A stretch of 64,000 bases of DNA, taken from the NCBI RefSeq assembly GCF_000511385.1, contig NC_023137.1, positions 1,061,001 to 1,125,000 of the forward strand. The letters are read 5' to 3'. Position 1 is the first letter of the stretch; every line of letters begins with the position of its first letter. Both the position numbers and the translations under genes were made by a program. Under the pieces are notes generated by a model. The model ran no database searches, was not told the DNA's origin, and worked only from the letters and a program-made list of their open reading frames with translations. Below are positions 1-9,998 of the stretch, piece by piece. The stretch is from Phaeobacter gallaeciensis DSM 26640 (GTDB lineage Bacteria; Pseudomonadota; Alphaproteobacteria; Rhodobacterales; Rhodobacteraceae).

Positions 1-975
1 AAGGCGCAGGAGCGCTATGCCTCGATCCGCGACAAGCAGGCGCTGACGCGGGATGGTCGCCGGGTGCATCTGATGATGAACGCCGGGCTGATGGCAGATC
101 TACCATCGCTGGAAAACTCAGGCGCTGAGGGCGTTGGCCTGTTCCGCACCGAATTGCAGTTTCTGGTTCGCAACCAGATGCCCAAACGTTCAGAATTGGT
201 GGCGCTGTACCAGCGGGTTCTGGATGCGGCGGGCGGCAAGCGGGTGGTGTTTCGCACGCTGGATATCGGCTCGGACAAAGTCCTGCCCTATATGAAGCCA
301 ACGGATGAGCCCAACCCGGCGCTTGGCTGGCGGGCAATCCGTGTGGGCCTGGACAAGCCCGGCGTGATGCGGATGCAGTTGCAGGCGCTGATCCGGGCTG
401 CCAATGGACGTCCGCTAACGCTGATGTTTCCCTTTGTGGCCCAGTTCGAGGAGTTCCGCGACGCCAAGGCGGAAGTCGCCAAAACACTGGAGCGGGAGCG
501 CCGTCTAGGCCATCCTCTGCCTGAGAAGCTGGAAGTCGGGGCGATGCTGGAGACCCCCTCTCTCGCCTTTGCGCCGCAGAAGTTCTTTGACGAGGTGGAG
601 TTCCTGTCGATTGGCGGCAATGACCTCAAGCAGTTCTTTTTTGCCGCTGACCGTGAGAATGAGCGGGTGCGCAAGCGCTACGATACGCTGAATGTCAGCT
701 TCCTGAGCTTCATCGCGCAGATCGTTGAACGCTGTGAGAAATCCGGTACTCCGCTCAGTTTCTGCGGTGAAGATGCTGGCCGCCCGATTGAGGCTGTTTG
801 TCTTGCTGCGATGGGGCTTCGGGTGCTGTCCATGCGGCCTGCCTCAGTTGGTCCGGTAAAGTCCTTGCTGATGCGTGTAGACCTGAATGATATCCGCAAA
901 ATCATCACGGACGCCCGTCATCGGGGCGAACAGACCGTGCGTCCGGCAGTCATGCAGTATCTGCGAGAGCTTTGA
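1..975 (+). CDS. ptsP: Phosphoenolpyruvate-protein phosphotransferase PtsP, C-terminal part
   Basis: The reading frame is open from base 1, so the gene starts left of the window and only its last 324 codons are seen. The protein is the PEP-binding half of an enzyme I family phosphotransferase; the nitrogen-PTS version passes phosphate from PEP to NPr in the cytoplasm. Visible family signatures are the PEP-site arginines in FRTELQFL and FRTLDIGSDK, the GGNDLKQ motif, and the active-site cysteine in LSFCGEDAGRP near the C-terminus. The GAF-linked N-terminal domain that would separate PtsP from classical PtsI is out of view, so the PtsP name rests on what is usual in alphaproteobacteria. A strong terminator follows. 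Confidence 0.9.
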   Translation, partial: KAQERYASIRDKQALTRDGRRVHLMMNAGLMADLPSLENSGAEGVGLFRTELQFLVRNQMPKRSELVALYQRVLDAAGGKRVVFRTLDIGSDKVLPYMKPTDEPNPALGWRAIRVGLDKPGVMRMQLQALIRAANGRPLTLMFPFVAQFEEFRDAKAEVAKTLERERRLGHPLPEKLEVGAMLETPSLAFAPQKFFDEVEFLSIGGNDLKQFFFAADRENERVRKRYDTLNVSFLSFIAQIVERCEKSGTPLSFCGEDAGRPIEAVCLAAMGLRVLSMRPASVGPVKSLLMRVDLNDIRKIITDARHRGEQTVRPAVMQYLREL

Positions 976-1000
976 ACATATCGCAGACAGCGAGGGTGAA

Positions 1001-1038
1001 TCCAAAGACCGCGCGGCCCATTCCGCGCGGTTTTTTTA
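1001..1038 (+). terminator. Rho-independent terminator after ptsP
   Basis: A 9-bp GC-rich stem (ACCGCGCGG at 1008-1016 pairing with CCGCGCGGT at 1023-1031, 6-nt loop) is followed directly by a run of seven T. It starts about 30 bases after the ptsP stop codon. Confidence 0.88.
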
Positions 1039-1646
1039 CGGCTGCCTCTGGCTGCGGACTGCAGCTTATGGGGGTATTCGAGTGGTGGGCTGTGGATGAA
1101 ATGTCGAAATCATCGTAACCAGTGTTTGATGGATAGCGATTTTTCGGCTGAAAATATCCAGTAAAATTTTGAAAATCGTGTTCTTTTTTGTAGAATGCTG
1201 ACAATATTCCACGTTTCGCGAGGTTTGCGCTCAAGTCGCTCAAGGGTTGAGAGTCCTTAGGTTGCCCCCTGACTTATCCACAGGCGTGACAGTATACCAA
1301 GGATACGTTTATGTTATTGATATTGCTTATTTAAATATTGTCGTATTCGCGAGGAGATAGGGCCGGTTCAATAAGTTCTCAACATCAACTATGACGCCTA
1401 GATAGCTGAAATGTTGGGGGAATACGTGGTGGTATGTAAGCGGATTTATCGCCCGCGTACCGATAGGCCCCGAAAAACCCGGAGTGTCCTGCCGCAGATC
1501 GAAGTTTTTCAGGTTTGGGTGAATATTCCTTTAAGGGGCAAATCAGTCATATTTGTAAAAGCTTCAAGTATAAAAGTTTAAGCTTGAAGTTTATCGTGAT
1601 CCGCTTATCCTGTTTGCAGTTTAGACAGCAATAGGGGAGTGGCATC
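1039..1646. other. Long AT-richer intergenic region upstream of the aromatic operon
   Basis: About 600 bases hold no convincing gene on either strand; the short open frames have no ribosome binding site or family resemblance. It contains a perfect match to the DnaA-box consensus TTATCCACA at 1274-1282 beside a very AT-rich stretch (about 1300-1345), and the inverted repeat at 1562-1589. It probably carries the promoter of the operon beginning at 1647. Confidence 0.5.
1562..1589. promoter_or_regulatory. Inverted repeat, candidate MarR operator
   Basis: CTTCAAG at 1562-1568 is repeated as its inverse CTTGAAG at 1583-1589, with an A/T-rich 14-bp centre that includes TTTAA. It lies about 60-85 bases before the first gene of an operon that encodes a MarR-family repressor (4696-5154). 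MarR repressors of aryl-CoA pathways commonly bind such sites and release on binding the CoA ester; the link here is inference from position and symmetry. Confidence 0.45.
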
Positions 1647-3941
1647 ATGAAAATCGCCTGTTTGGGAGGCGGCCCGGCTGGCCTTTACTTTGCGATCTCA
1701 ACCAAGCTGCGCCAACCTGACGCTGAGATCACGGTTTTTGAGCGTAACAAACCGGATGACACGTTCGGTTGGGGTGTTGTGCTGTCTGATGATGCGCTTG
1801 AGAACCTGACTGCGAACGATCCCGTCAGCGCCGGGCAGATCCGCGATAAATTTGCCTATTGGGATGATATCGCCGTTGTGCATGGTGGCGCGCGGACCGT
1901 CTCAGGTGGGCATGGGTTTGCCGGGATCGGTCGCAAGGCGATGCTGGTGATCCTGCAGGAGCGGGCGCGCGAACTGGGCATTGATCTGCAGTTTGAGACG
2001 GAAGTCGGGCCTGCAGCCTCCTATCAGGCGGATTATGATCTGGTGGTTGCCTGTGATGGGTTGAATTCCCGCGTCCGCAGTGAATTTGCGGACCAATTCA
2101 AGCCCAACGTCGATGTGCGCCCCTGCAAATTCATATGGCTGGGCACAAAGCAGAAATTCGACGATGCCTTCACCTTTATCTTTGAGAAGACACAGCACGG
2201 CTGGATGTGGATCCATGCCTATCAATTCGATGCCGACACTGCCACGGTGATTGTCGAATGCTCTGCTCAGACCTGGGAAAACTGGGGGTTTGAAGCGATG
2301 AGTAAGGAGGAGATCCTGCGGACCTGCGAGGAGATCTTTGCCGATCATCTGGACGGGCATTCCCTGATTTCGAATGCTGATCACTTGCGCGGCTCTGCGG
2401 TGTGGATCAACTTCCCGCGGGTTCTGTGTGAGACTTGGCACCATGAAAACGTGGTATTGCTGGGCGATGCCTCGGCCACGGCGCATTTTTCAATCGGTTC
2501 GGGAACCCGGCTTGCGTTCGACAGTGCGATTGCATTGGCAGAGTTCATCACGACCGAACCGACGCTGGAGCAGGCGTTTGTGCGCTATCAGGAGGAGCGG
2601 CGGCTGGATGTGTTGCGGCTGCAATCGGCGGCGCGCAACTCGCTGGAGTGGTTTGAAGAGGTGGAGCGTTATCTGGATATGGATCCAGTGCAGTTCAACT
2701 ATTCGTTGCTGACCCGGTCGCAGCGGATCTCCCATGAAAACCTGCGCCTGCGGGATGCAGACTGGCTCGGCTCGGCGGAGAAGTGGTTTCAGGAGGCGGC
2801 GGGAGCACCCGCAGATGCGCCGACGCGGCCACCAATGTTTGCGCCTTATAGGCTGCGCGAGATGCTGCTCAAAAACCGCATCGTGGTGTCGCCAATGGCG
2901 CAGTACAAGGCCAAGGATGGCTGTCCGACCGATTGGCATCTCATCCACTATGGTGAGCGCGCCAAGGGCGGTGCGGGTCTGGTCTATACCGAAATGACCT
3001 GCGTCTCGGCAGAAGGGCGGATCACGCCGGGTTGTCCTGGCTTGTACGCGCCAGAGCATGAGACGGCGTGGACGCGGCTGACAGATTTTGTCCACGCGGA
3101 GACTGACGCGAAGATCTGCTGTCAGATTGGCCATTCCGGTCGCAAGGGATCCACCCAATTGGGCTGGGAGACCATGGACGCCCCGTTGCGGGAGGGGAAC
3201 TGGGAAACGGTCTCCGCCTCGGCCATTGCGTGGTCCTATGGCAACCCGGCCCCGCGGGAGATCACGCGGGGGGAAATGGACGCAATCAAGGATGAATTCG
3301 TTGCCGCCGCGCAGATGGCTGAACGGGCAGGATTTGACATGATCGAACTCCATGCAGCGCATGGCTATCTGATTTCGTCGTTTATCTCGCCAAAGTCCAA
3401 CGTTCGAACAGATGCCTATGGCGGAGCTCTGGAAAACCGGCTGCGTTACCCGCTGGAGGTCTTCGAAGCTATGCGTTCCGTCTGGCCTGTGGACAAACCA
3501 ATGTCCGTTCGTATTTCCGCCAACGACTGGGTTGGCGATGAAGGGGTGACACCCGAGGAGGCGGTGGAGATCGCACGGGCCTTCACCGCAGCGGGGGCGG
3601 ATATCATTGATGTGTCTGCGGGGCAGACATCAACGGAGGCGCAGCCGGTTTATGGCCGCATGTTCCAGACGCCGTTTTCGGACCGGATCCGCAATGATGC
3701 CGGGATCGCGACCATGGCGGTGGGCAATATCTATGAGGCGGATCATGCCAATTCGATCCTGATGGCCGGACGGGCTGATCTGGTCTGTGTGGGTCGCCCG
3801 CATCTGGCGGATCCCTATTGGACCCTGCATGAGGCAAGCCGGATCGGCGACCGTCATGCAGGTTGGCCGATGCCGTATCTGGCGGGGCGGGATCAGGCCT
3901 GGCGTCTGGCAGACCGCGATGCAGAGGTGATCCGGGCATGA
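1647..3941 (+). CDS. FAD monooxygenase / Old Yellow Enzyme fusion (2-aminobenzoyl-CoA or salicylyl-CoA 5-hydroxylase type)
   Basis: This 764-residue cytoplasmic protein has two flavin domains. Residues 1-390 are a class A aromatic hydroxylase (GGGPAG dinucleotide loop at 7-12; flavin-site [19 protein letters not shown] near 270). Residues from about 396 are an Old Yellow Enzyme/NADH:flavin oxidoreductase ([36 protein letters not shown]). This order is that of 2-aminobenzoyl-CoA monooxygenase/reductase, which hydroxylates and then reduces the ring of 2-aminobenzoyl-CoA; databases often label relatives salicylyl-CoA 5-hydroxylase. A GGGGAG Shine-Dalgarno at about 1634-1639 supports the start. 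It is the first of six co-directional genes, and its stop overlaps the next start (ATGA). The domain call is firm; the exact aryl-CoA substrate is inferred from the operon. Confidence 0.86.
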   Translation: MKIACLGGGPAGLYFAISTKLRQPDAEITVFERNKPDDTFGWGVVLSDDALENLTANDPVSAGQIRDKFAYWDDIAVVHGGARTVSGGHGFAGIGRKAMLVILQERARELGIDLQFETEVGPAASYQADYDLVVACDGLNSRVRSEFADQFKPNVDVRPCKFIWLGTKQKFDDAFTFIFEKTQHGWMWIHAYQFDADTATVIVECSAQTWENWGFEAMSKEEILRTCEEIFADHLDGHSLISNADHLRGSAVWINFPRVLCETWHHENVVLLGDASATAHFSIGSGTRLAFDSAIALAEFITTEPTLEQAFVRYQEERRLDVLRLQSAARNSLEWFEEVERYLDMDPVQFNYSLLTRSQRISHENLRLRDADWLGSAEKWFQEAAGAPADAPTRPPMFAPYRLREMLLKNRIVVSPMAQYKAKDGCPTDWHLIHYGERAKGGAGLVYTEMTCVSAEGRITPGCPGLYAPEHETAWTRLTDFVHAETDAKICCQIGHSGRKGSTQLGWETMDAPLREGNWETVSASAIAWSYGNPAPREITRGEMDAIKDEFVAAAQMAERAGFDMIELHAAHGYLISSFISPKSNVRTDAYGGALENRLRYPLEVFEAMRSVWPVDKPMSVRISANDWVGDEGVTPEEAVEIARAFTAAGADIIDVSAGQTSTEAQPVYGRMFQTPFSDRIRNDAGIATMAVGNIYEADHANSILMAGRADLVCVGRPHLADPYWTLHEASRIGDRHAGWPMPYLAGRDQAWRLADRDAEVIRA

Positions 3942-4696
3942 GCGATCTGATCGGTAAACATGTGGTGGTCACCGGTGGTGGTTCCGGCGTGGGCGCCGCA
4001 TTGGCGCGCAGCTTTGCCGGGCAGGGCGCGCGGCTCACGCTGCTTGGTCGGCGGATCGAACCGCTGCAGGAAGTGGCCGCTGAAACGGGCGCCCTGCCGC
4101 TTGCCTGCGATGTTACCGAGGCAGAGGCGGTGCGGGTGGCGCTTGATCAGGCGCGACAGCAGCATGGGCCGGTGAGTGTTGCTATTGCCAATGCAGGTGC
4201 TGCGCCGTCGAAACCCTTTGCCAAGATGGATCTGGCGGATTTCGAGGCGGCTTTGGCTGTCAACCTGTCGGGGGTGTTCAACCTGTGGCAGGCCGCGCTC
4301 CCTGATATGAAGTCGGCAGGCTGGGGGCGGATGATTGCTGTTGCCTCAACTGCCGGGCTCAAGGGGTATCCTTATGTTTCGGGGTATTGCGCGGCGAAAC
4401 ATGGGGTTCTGGGCCTCACGCGGTCGCTGGCGCAGGAACTCGCGCGCAGTGGCATCACCGTAAACGCGATTTGTCCGGGTTTTATTGAGACGCCGCTGCT
4501 TGAGCGGTCGATTGCGACCATTGTGTCCACCACCGGGATGAGTGAGGAGGAGGCTGCAAAATCGCTGCGCGCAGGCAACCCGCAAGGCCGCTTTATCCAG
4601 CCGGAAGAGGTGGCGGATGCCGCGCTTTTCCTTGCGTCCTCTTCGGCAGCGTCCATCAATGGCAGCGCGCTGCCCATTACCGGAGGTGAGATCTGA
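3938..4696 (+). CDS. SDR-family NAD(P)-dependent dehydrogenase of the aryl-CoA operon
   Basis: This is a 252-residue classical short-chain dehydrogenase. It has the cofactor motif TGGGSGVG at residues 12-19, the NAGA motif, and the catalytic YCAAK (Tyr150, Lys154). The start at 3938 overlaps the preceding stop as ATGA; the frame is open further upstream, but that would run inside the monooxygenase gene. In the 2-aminobenzoyl-CoA pathway a 3-hydroxyacyl-CoA dehydrogenase acts on the ring after hydroxylation and reduction, and this enzyme is the best candidate for that step. The role is inferred from context; the fold is certain. Confidence 0.88.
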   Translation: MSDLIGKHVVVTGGGSGVGAALARSFAGQGARLTLLGRRIEPLQEVAAETGALPLACDVTEAEAVRVALDQARQQHGPVSVAIANAGAAPSKPFAKMDLADFEAALAVNLSGVFNLWQAALPDMKSAGWGRMIAVASTAGLKGYPYVSGYCAAKHGVLGLTRSLAQELARSGITVNAICPGFIETPLLERSIATIVSTTGMSEEEAAKSLRAGNPQGRFIQPEEVADAALFLASSSAASINGSALPITGGEI

Positions 4697-5154
4697 TGCA
4701 AACCGACCGCTCCAAAGACCGGCTGCGGCTGTGGCTGAAAGTGCTCAAGGCAACCCGCGCTGTGGAAAGCGAAATTCGCGAGAACCTGCGACAGGAATTT
4801 ACCACCACGCTGCCGCGGTTTGACGTGATGGCAGCCCTGAGCCAGCATCTTGACGGGCTGAAGATGAGCGAGCTGTCTGGCGTGCTTAAAGTCTCCAATG
4901 GCAATGTCACCGGGATCGTCGAACGGCTGGTGGATGACGGCCATGTGCAGCGCGAAAAGGTCCCCGGAGACCGACGTGCCAGCCGGGTAAGGCTGACGGA
5001 GGCGGGGATCTCGGAATTCGCCCGTCAGGCCGCCGCCCATGAGGCTTGGATTGACCAGATGTTTGACAGCGTGCCCGAAGCCGAGGTTCAGACGCTCTCT
5101 GATGCGTTGGATCAGGTGGCCAGACGGCTTGAAAATGAAGGACGCGACAGATGA
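4696..5154 (+). CDS. MarR-family transcriptional regulator
   Basis: This 152-residue winged-helix regulator has its recognition region at about residues 55-95 ([20 protein letters not shown], then the wing [14 protein letters not shown]). It sits inside the operon, with TGATG coupling to the SDR stop and ATGA coupling to the next gene. MarR proteins in aryl-CoA operons typically repress their own operon and are released by the CoA thioester intermediate. The inverted repeat at 1562-1589 is the obvious candidate binding site. The effector cannot be read from the sequence. Confidence 0.88.
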   Translation: MQTDRSKDRLRLWLKVLKATRAVESEIRENLRQEFTTTLPRFDVMAALSQHLDGLKMSELSGVLKVSNGNVTGIVERLVDDGHVQREKVPGDRRASRVRLTEAGISEFARQAAAHEAWIDQMFDSVPEAEVQTLSDALDQVARRLENEGRDR

Positions 5155-5954
5155 TTTCGACGGATACCAAGTATTTTCTGTGCAGTATTGAGGACGGTAT
5201 CGCCACCGTGGCGCTGGACCGCCCCGAGCGAAAGAACCCTCTGAGCTTTGACAGCTATGCAGAGCTGCGGGACTGGTTCCGGGAATTGCATTATGACGAC
5301 GATGTGAAAGCGGTGGTTTTTGCGCCCAATGGTGGTAACTTCAGTTCTGGCGGCGATGTCCATGATATCATTGGGCCGTTGACCAGAATGTCGATGAAGG
5401 AGTTGCTGGCCTTTACCCGGATGACCGGCGATCTGGTGAAGGCGATGGTGAATTGCGGCAAGCCTATTATTGCGGCGCTGGACGGTGTTTGCGTGGGGGC
5501 TGGCGCGATTATTGCCATGGCGTCGGATATCCGGATCGCCACGCCGGACACCAAGACGGCGTTTCTGTTCACTCGTGTTGGGCTTGCTGGCTGCGACATG
5601 GGGGCCTGCGCGATCCTGCCGCGCATCATTGGCCAGGGGCGTGCGGCAGAGCTGCTCTATACCGGGCGATCAATGAGCGCGGATGAAGGGGCAGCCTGGG
5701 GGTTTCACAACAAGGTGGTGCCCGCAGATAGACTGCTGGGCGAGGCACAGAGCTGGGCAGAGCGGATCGTGGCGGGGCCGAATTTCGGACATATGATGAC
5801 CAAGACGATGCTCGCGCAGGAATGGTCCATGTCGATTGAGCAAGCGATTGAGGCCGAGGCACAAGCGCAGGCGATCTGCATGCAGACGGCTGATTTCGAG
5901 CGCGCCTATCAAGCTTTTGCCAAAAAGGAAAAACCTCTGTTTGAAGGTGATTGA
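5151..5954 (+). CDS. Enoyl-CoA hydratase/isomerase family protein
   Basis: This 267-residue crotonase-fold enzyme has the oxyanion-hole segment [10 protein letters not shown] near residues 65-74 and the second half-site [17 protein letters not shown]. Its length is normal for the family. The start overlaps the MarR stop (ATGA). In CoA-dependent aromatic breakdown such an enzyme hydrates or opens the dearomatised ring intermediate. Substrate assignment is by operon context only; crotonase sequences are poor guides to substrate. Confidence 0.86.
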   Translation: MISTDTKYFLCSIEDGIATVALDRPERKNPLSFDSYAELRDWFRELHYDDDVKAVVFAPNGGNFSSGGDVHDIIGPLTRMSMKELLAFTRMTGDLVKAMVNCGKPIIAALDGVCVGAGAIIAMASDIRIATPDTKTAFLFTRVGLAGCDMGACAILPRIIGQGRAAELLYTGRSMSADEGAAWGFHNKVVPADRLLGEAQSWAERIVAGPNFGHMMTKTMLAQEWSMSIEQAIEAEAQAQAICMQTADFERAYQAFAKKEKPLFEGD

Positions 5955-5992
5955 TCCGGCCCTTGCAGGCCGCAGCACCGGAGGAGGGTGCG

Positions 5993-6026
5993 GCGGCCTC
6001 CGGCGGGAGTATTTGAAGAAAGATGA
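5993..6026 (+). repeat. Intergenic GC-rich repeat-like motif
   Basis: The 105-base gap between two operon genes contains GCCTCCGGCGGGAGTATTTG followed by an AAGAAAGATGA-like tail. The CCTCCGGCGGG core can fold on itself. From general knowledge, very similar segments recur between genes in roseobacter genomes; only one copy is visible here, so the repeat status is not proven from this window. Confidence 0.4.
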
Positions 6027-6059
6027 CAGGCGGCGGGTGCCGCTGCCGGGAGGAGTGCT

Positions 6060-7220
6060 ATGGCGGATAAGACCTTTCTGAGCTGGCCGTTTTTTGAAGA
6101 CCGCCATCGCGCGTTGGCCGCGGATCTGGACCGTTGGGCACAGGACGCGTTGGCGGATATTGATCACAGCGATACCGATGCCGCTTGCCGCGCGTTGGTG
6201 TCGGCCTTGGGAGCTGGGGGCTGGACGCAGTATTCCGGGGCTATGACAGGCGAGGCCTTGGACGTGCGGACACTGTGCCTGATCCGTGAGACCCTGGCCC
6301 GCCATGATGGGCTGGCCGATTTTGCCTTTGCTATGCAGGGGCTGGGGACGGGGGCGATTTCGCTGTTTGGTACGCCGTCGCAGCAGGCAGAATGGCTGCC
6401 GCTCACACGCAGCGGCAAGGCGATTTCAGCCTTTGCCCTGACCGAGCCGCAGTCCGGCTCGGATGTGGCGAACTCTACCATGACGGCCACATTGGATGGC
6501 GATCACTATGTGCTGAATGGTGAGAAGACCTGGATCTCCAATGGTGGCATTGCCGATGTCTATACGCTGTTTGCCCGCACTGGCGAGGGGCCGGGGGCAA
6601 GGGGGTTAAGCGCCTTTGTCGTGCCTGCAGGACTGCCCGGGTTTGAGGTTGTAGAGCGTTTGGAGACACTGGCACCGCACCCGCTCGCGACCCTGCGGTT
6701 TAGCGATTGCCGCATTCCGAAGACCGCCCTGTTGGGCGAGGCCGGGGCCGGGTTCAAGATTGCCATGTCGGTGCTGGATGTGTTCCGATCCACCGTGGCG
6801 GCGGCGGCGCTGGGATTTGCGCGTCGGGCGCTGGATGAGGCATTGGCGCGGGTGACAAACCGTCACGTGCAGGGGGCGCCGCTGGCGGATTTGCAGATGG
6901 TACAGGGGCATATCGCGGATATGGCGCTGGATGTGGACGCAAGTGCGCTGCTGGTCTATCGCGCAGCCTGGGCCAAGGATAGTGGCGCTGCGCGCATCAC
7001 CCGAGAGGCTGCGATGGCGAAGTTGTTCTCCACCGATCAGGCGCAGAAGGTCATCGACAACGCCGTCCAGCTGCATGGCGGCGATGGCGTGCGGCAGGGT
7101 CAGAAGGTGGAGGAGCTCTACCGCGACATCAGAGCGTTGCGGATCTACGAAGGGGCATCTGACGTCCAACGTGTGGTGATTGCCCGTCAGGCGATTTCCA
7201 CGTTTCAGAAGGGAGGCTGA
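6060..7220 (+). CDS. Acyl-CoA dehydrogenase
   Basis: This 386-residue flavoprotein has the standard dehydrogenase layout. The FAD/substrate motif [14 protein letters not shown] and the loop [10 protein letters not shown] lie at about residues 123-160. C-terminal [20 protein letters not shown] is followed by the catalytic-glutamate motif YEGASDVQ (Glu364). It would oxidise the alicyclic or ring-opened CoA thioester and pass electrons to ETF. A GGGAGGAG ribosome site lies at 6048-6055. It is the fifth gene of the aryl-CoA operon, and the ligase follows after one base. Confidence 0.9.
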   Translation: MADKTFLSWPFFEDRHRALAADLDRWAQDALADIDHSDTDAACRALVSALGAGGWTQYSGAMTGEALDVRTLCLIRETLARHDGLADFAFAMQGLGTGAISLFGTPSQQAEWLPLTRSGKAISAFALTEPQSGSDVANSTMTATLDGDHYVLNGEKTWISNGGIADVYTLFARTGEGPGARGLSAFVVPAGLPGFEVVERLETLAPHPLATLRFSDCRIPKTALLGEAGAGFKIAMSVLDVFRSTVAAAALGFARRALDEALARVTNRHVQGAPLADLQMVQGHIADMALDVDASALLVYRAAWAKDSGAARITREAAMAKLFSTDQAQKVIDNAVQLHGGDGVRQGQKVEELYRDIRALRIYEGASDVQRVVIARQAISTFQKGG

Positions 7221-7221
7221 G

Positions 7222-8838
7222 ATGCTGGGTCCAAGCGCACATATCGATACTTTTACCCGTGATAATCTGCCGCCGGTGGATCAGTGGCCGGAGTTTCTGA
7301 CCGGCGGGTACGCCTATCCTGAGCGATTGAATGCGGCGGTGGAACTGACCGATGCCATGGTCGACAAAGGGTTCGGGGATCATACCGCCCTGATCGGCAA
7401 TGGGCGGCGACGAACCTACAAGGAACTGGCGGATTGGACTAACCGGCTGGCCCATGTGCTAGTGGAAGATCTGGGGGTGCAGCCCGGCAACCGGGTGCTG
7501 ATCCGCTCCGCCAATAATCCGGCGATGGTGGCCTGCTGGCTGGCGGCGACCAAGGCGGGGGCTGTGGTGGTAAATACCATGCCGATGCTGCGGGCGGGCG
7601 AGCTGGCGAAGATCATCGACAAGGCAGAGATCAGCCATGCGCTGTGTGATACGCGGCTGATGGAGGAGTTGGTCGCCTGTGCCAAAACCTCAGCCCATCT
7701 GAAATCGGTGGTTGGGTTCGATGGCACTTCGAACCATGATGCGGAGCTGGACCGGTTGGCGTTGGAAAAACCGGTGCGGTTTGAGGCGGCGGCGACGGGC
7801 CGAGATGATGTGGCCCTTCTGGGGTTCACCTCGGGCACCACGGGGTCGCCGAAGGCAACGATGCATTTTCATCGCGATCTCTTGATGATTGCCGATGGCT
7901 ATGCGGCGGAGGTTCTGGCGGTCACGCCTGAGGATATTTTTGTCGGGTCTCCGCCATTGGCGTTTACGTTTGGGCTGGGAGGGCTGGCGATTTTCCCGCT
8001 GCGGTTTGGAGCCGCGGCGACCTTGCTGGAGAATGCCTCGCCGCCCAATCTGATCGAGATTATCGAGAGCTATAAGGCGACGGTCTGCTTCACAGCGCCG
8101 ACCGCCTATCGGGTGATGCTGCGTGCGATGGAGGAGGGGGCGGATCTCTCCTCGCTCAGGGCGGCGGTGTCCGCCGGGGAAACCCTGCCCGCACCGGTCT
8201 ATGACGATTGGATGGCGCAGACTGGCAAGCCAATGCTGGATGGGATCGGGGCGACGGAGATGCTGCATATCTTCATTTCCAACCGGTTTGACGACCATCG
8301 TCCCGCCTGCACGGGTAAGCCTGTGCGGGGCTATCAGGTGCGGGTCCTCGACAAGGATGGCAATGAAGCGCCGCGGGGGGAGGTTGGTCGACTGGCGGTG
8401 AAGGGACCGACCGGCTGCCGCTACCTCGGTGATGCGCGGCAGGGCGAGTACGTGAAGGACGGCTGGAACATTACGGGCGACAGTTTTGTGATGGATGCCG
8501 ATGGGTATCTGCATTTTGCCGCACGCAACGATGATATGATCGTCTCCGCCGGATATAATATCGCGGGTCCTGAGGTCGAGGCCGCGCTCTTATCCCACGA
8601 ACTGGTGTCGGAATGTGCGGTGATTGGCGCCAGCGATGAGGCCCGTGGCGAGATTGTGCAGGCTCATGTGGTTCTGGCGGACGGCACAGAGGCATCGCAG
8701 GAGCTAACCAAGGCTTTGCAGGATCATGTCAAGGCCACCATCGCGCCCTACAAATACCCCCGCGATATCGTCTACACTGATGCTCTTCCAAAGACCGAAA
8801 CCGGAAAGATCCAGCGGTTTCGGTTGAAATCGAAGTGA
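7222..8838 (+). CDS. Aryl-CoA ligase (benzoate/2-aminobenzoate--CoA ligase family)
   Basis: This 538-residue AMP-forming ligase activates an aromatic acid with ATP and CoA, the entry step of the pathway. The ATP loop GFTSGTTGSPKAT lies near residue 200. GIGATEMLHIF and the hinge motif near ITGDSF mark the domain junction, and PKTETGKIQRF at the C-terminus holds the catalytic lysine. The chosen start (7222) follows GGGAGG at 7211-7216; an earlier in-frame codon at 7180 lies inside the dehydrogenase gene and is rejected. Benzoate-CoA ligase-like spacing fits; 2-aminobenzoate is preferred because of the monooxygenase/OYE fusion at 1647. Confidence 0.88.
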   Translation: MLGPSAHIDTFTRDNLPPVDQWPEFLTGGYAYPERLNAAVELTDAMVDKGFGDHTALIGNGRRRTYKELADWTNRLAHVLVEDLGVQPGNRVLIRSANNPAMVACWLAATKAGAVVVNTMPMLRAGELAKIIDKAEISHALCDTRLMEELVACAKTSAHLKSVVGFDGTSNHDAELDRLALEKPVRFEAAATGRDDVALLGFTSGTTGSPKATMHFHRDLLMIADGYAAEVLAVTPEDIFVGSPPLAFTFGLGGLAIFPLRFGAAATLLENASPPNLIEIIESYKATVCFTAPTAYRVMLRAMEEGADLSSLRAAVSAGETLPAPVYDDWMAQTGKPMLDGIGATEMLHIFISNRFDDHRPACTGKPVRGYQVRVLDKDGNEAPRGEVGRLAVKGPTGCRYLGDARQGEYVKDGWNITGDSFVMDADGYLHFAARNDDMIVSAGYNIAGPEVEAALLSHELVSECAVIGASDEARGEIVQAHVVLADGTEASQELTKALQDHVKATIAPYKYPRDIVYTDALPKTETGKIQRFRLKSK

Positions 8839-8870
8839 TAGGCGGTGGGTGCCAGTCTCTGGTCCTGATG

Positions 8871-9995
8871 CTAGAGCACGGGCACCTGTTCCAGCCGGTC
8901 TATCAGGTCGGCAGAAATCGCGTCGGGGCCGTCGTTAAACTGTGCGCGGGAGACAAAGTTCAGGTGTCGCGACAGAAGCGTCAGCTTGGGCGAGGTGATC
9001 TCATCGTAGAACCTCTTCATATCCTCACGGGCCATCAGGTCTGTGATCTTGCTGCGGTGGGCGGTGACGGCGGCCTCATGCAGTGCTTTGATGCCTTTGA
9101 GACGTTTGAGGCGGGTTAGCTCTTTTTTCGTGGCGGGGAGGCGGCGTTGGATAGAGGTATCTTGCTCCATATTGAAGTTCATGCGCATCCAATAGGCCAG
9201 CCCCTGATCGCGTTCGACATGGTTGACACGTCCACGGTCGCGTTTGACGAGGAAGCTCTCGGTGCTGCGCACGGCGTAGTGGTTGAGGGTCACCACATCG
9301 TAGCCGTGGTCACGAATGCCAAAGCGCCAGCCCTGATCGGCCATATCTTCGGGCACCGGTTTGCCGCTACCTGCGACCCACTTGGGCATCCCTTCAATCC
9401 GTCGTTTGAGTGGACGGTGGACGCCGATACGGTCATAGCTGCCGGCAACGTAGTCGCCGGCGGTCTTGAACATGGTCTTGATGCCCCAGGCCTGGATCGG
9501 GGCAGGGCAGTATTTCGGTGCGCAGTAGCTATGCTCTTGCGTTAGCAGGACGTCGTCGTAGCTGTTTCGGAAGCTGTTGCCGAACAGGCGCCACTGCATC
9601 GAGATCATGTCGGGGTCATTGGTGGCGGCAAAGAGACTGTCGAGATCCCCATCCCCGACATGGATATTCACGAATTCATCAACGTCGGAGACCAGAACCC
9701 ATTCTGCCTGCTGGACCAGATCGAGGCTCTCGGCGAATTTCAGCGCGCCCTTCTGGGGATTATAGCCGCTGCCCATCTCCTGATAAGGGTTGTCCATGCG
9801 GGTGATGTAACCACGGGTGGCCAGCGCATCGAGCAGCTCAACGGTGCCGTCGTCGCAGTCGTTTGTGAAGACCAGCATATGGTCAAACCCGATGGCACGG
9901 TGGTGAGCCACCCATTCCAGAATGAAGGGTCCTTCGTTCTTCATACAGGTGATGATCAGGCGCTTTGCCTTGGCGGCGCTGGGGGAGGCGGTCAT
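8871..9995 (-). CDS. Glycosyltransferase family 2-like protein (GT2_4/GT92-like)
   Basis: This 374-residue protein starts its domain near residue 10 with IITCMKNEGPFILEWVAHHR, the hallmark of the Glyco_tranf_2_4 family. The metal-site segment LVSDVDEFVNIH follows near residue 110. No signal peptide or membrane segment is seen, so it is probably cytoplasmic and acts on activated sugars. It is the second gene of a two-gene minus-strand unit, three bases after the stop of the large protein at 9999-13346, whose middle domain it closely resembles (CMKNE/SMKNE, VDEFVNIHVG, SFLVKRDRGRxNH). It converges on the aromatic operon with only 32 bases between. Confidence 0.85.
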   Translation of the reverse strand: MTASPSAAKAKRLIITCMKNEGPFILEWVAHHRAIGFDHMLVFTNDCDDGTVELLDALATRGYITRMDNPYQEMGSGYNPQKGALKFAESLDLVQQAEWVLVSDVDEFVNIHVGDGDLDSLFAATNDPDMISMQWRLFGNSFRNSYDDVLLTQEHSYCAPKYCPAPIQAWGIKTMFKTAGDYVAGSYDRIGVHRPLKRRIEGMPKWVAGSGKPVPEDMADQGWRFGIRDHGYDVVTLNHYAVRSTESFLVKRDRGRVNHVERDQGLAYWMRMNFNMEQDTSIQRRLPATKKELTRLKRLKGIKALHEAAVTAHRSKITDLMAREDMKRFYDEITSPKLTLLSRHLNFVSRAQFNDGPDAISADLIDRLEQVPVL

Positions 9996-9998
9996 GGC

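Noticed and set aside
1902..3362. Minus-strand open frames of 194 and 290 residues
   Set aside because: Antisense to the monooxygenase/OYE gene; no known domain.
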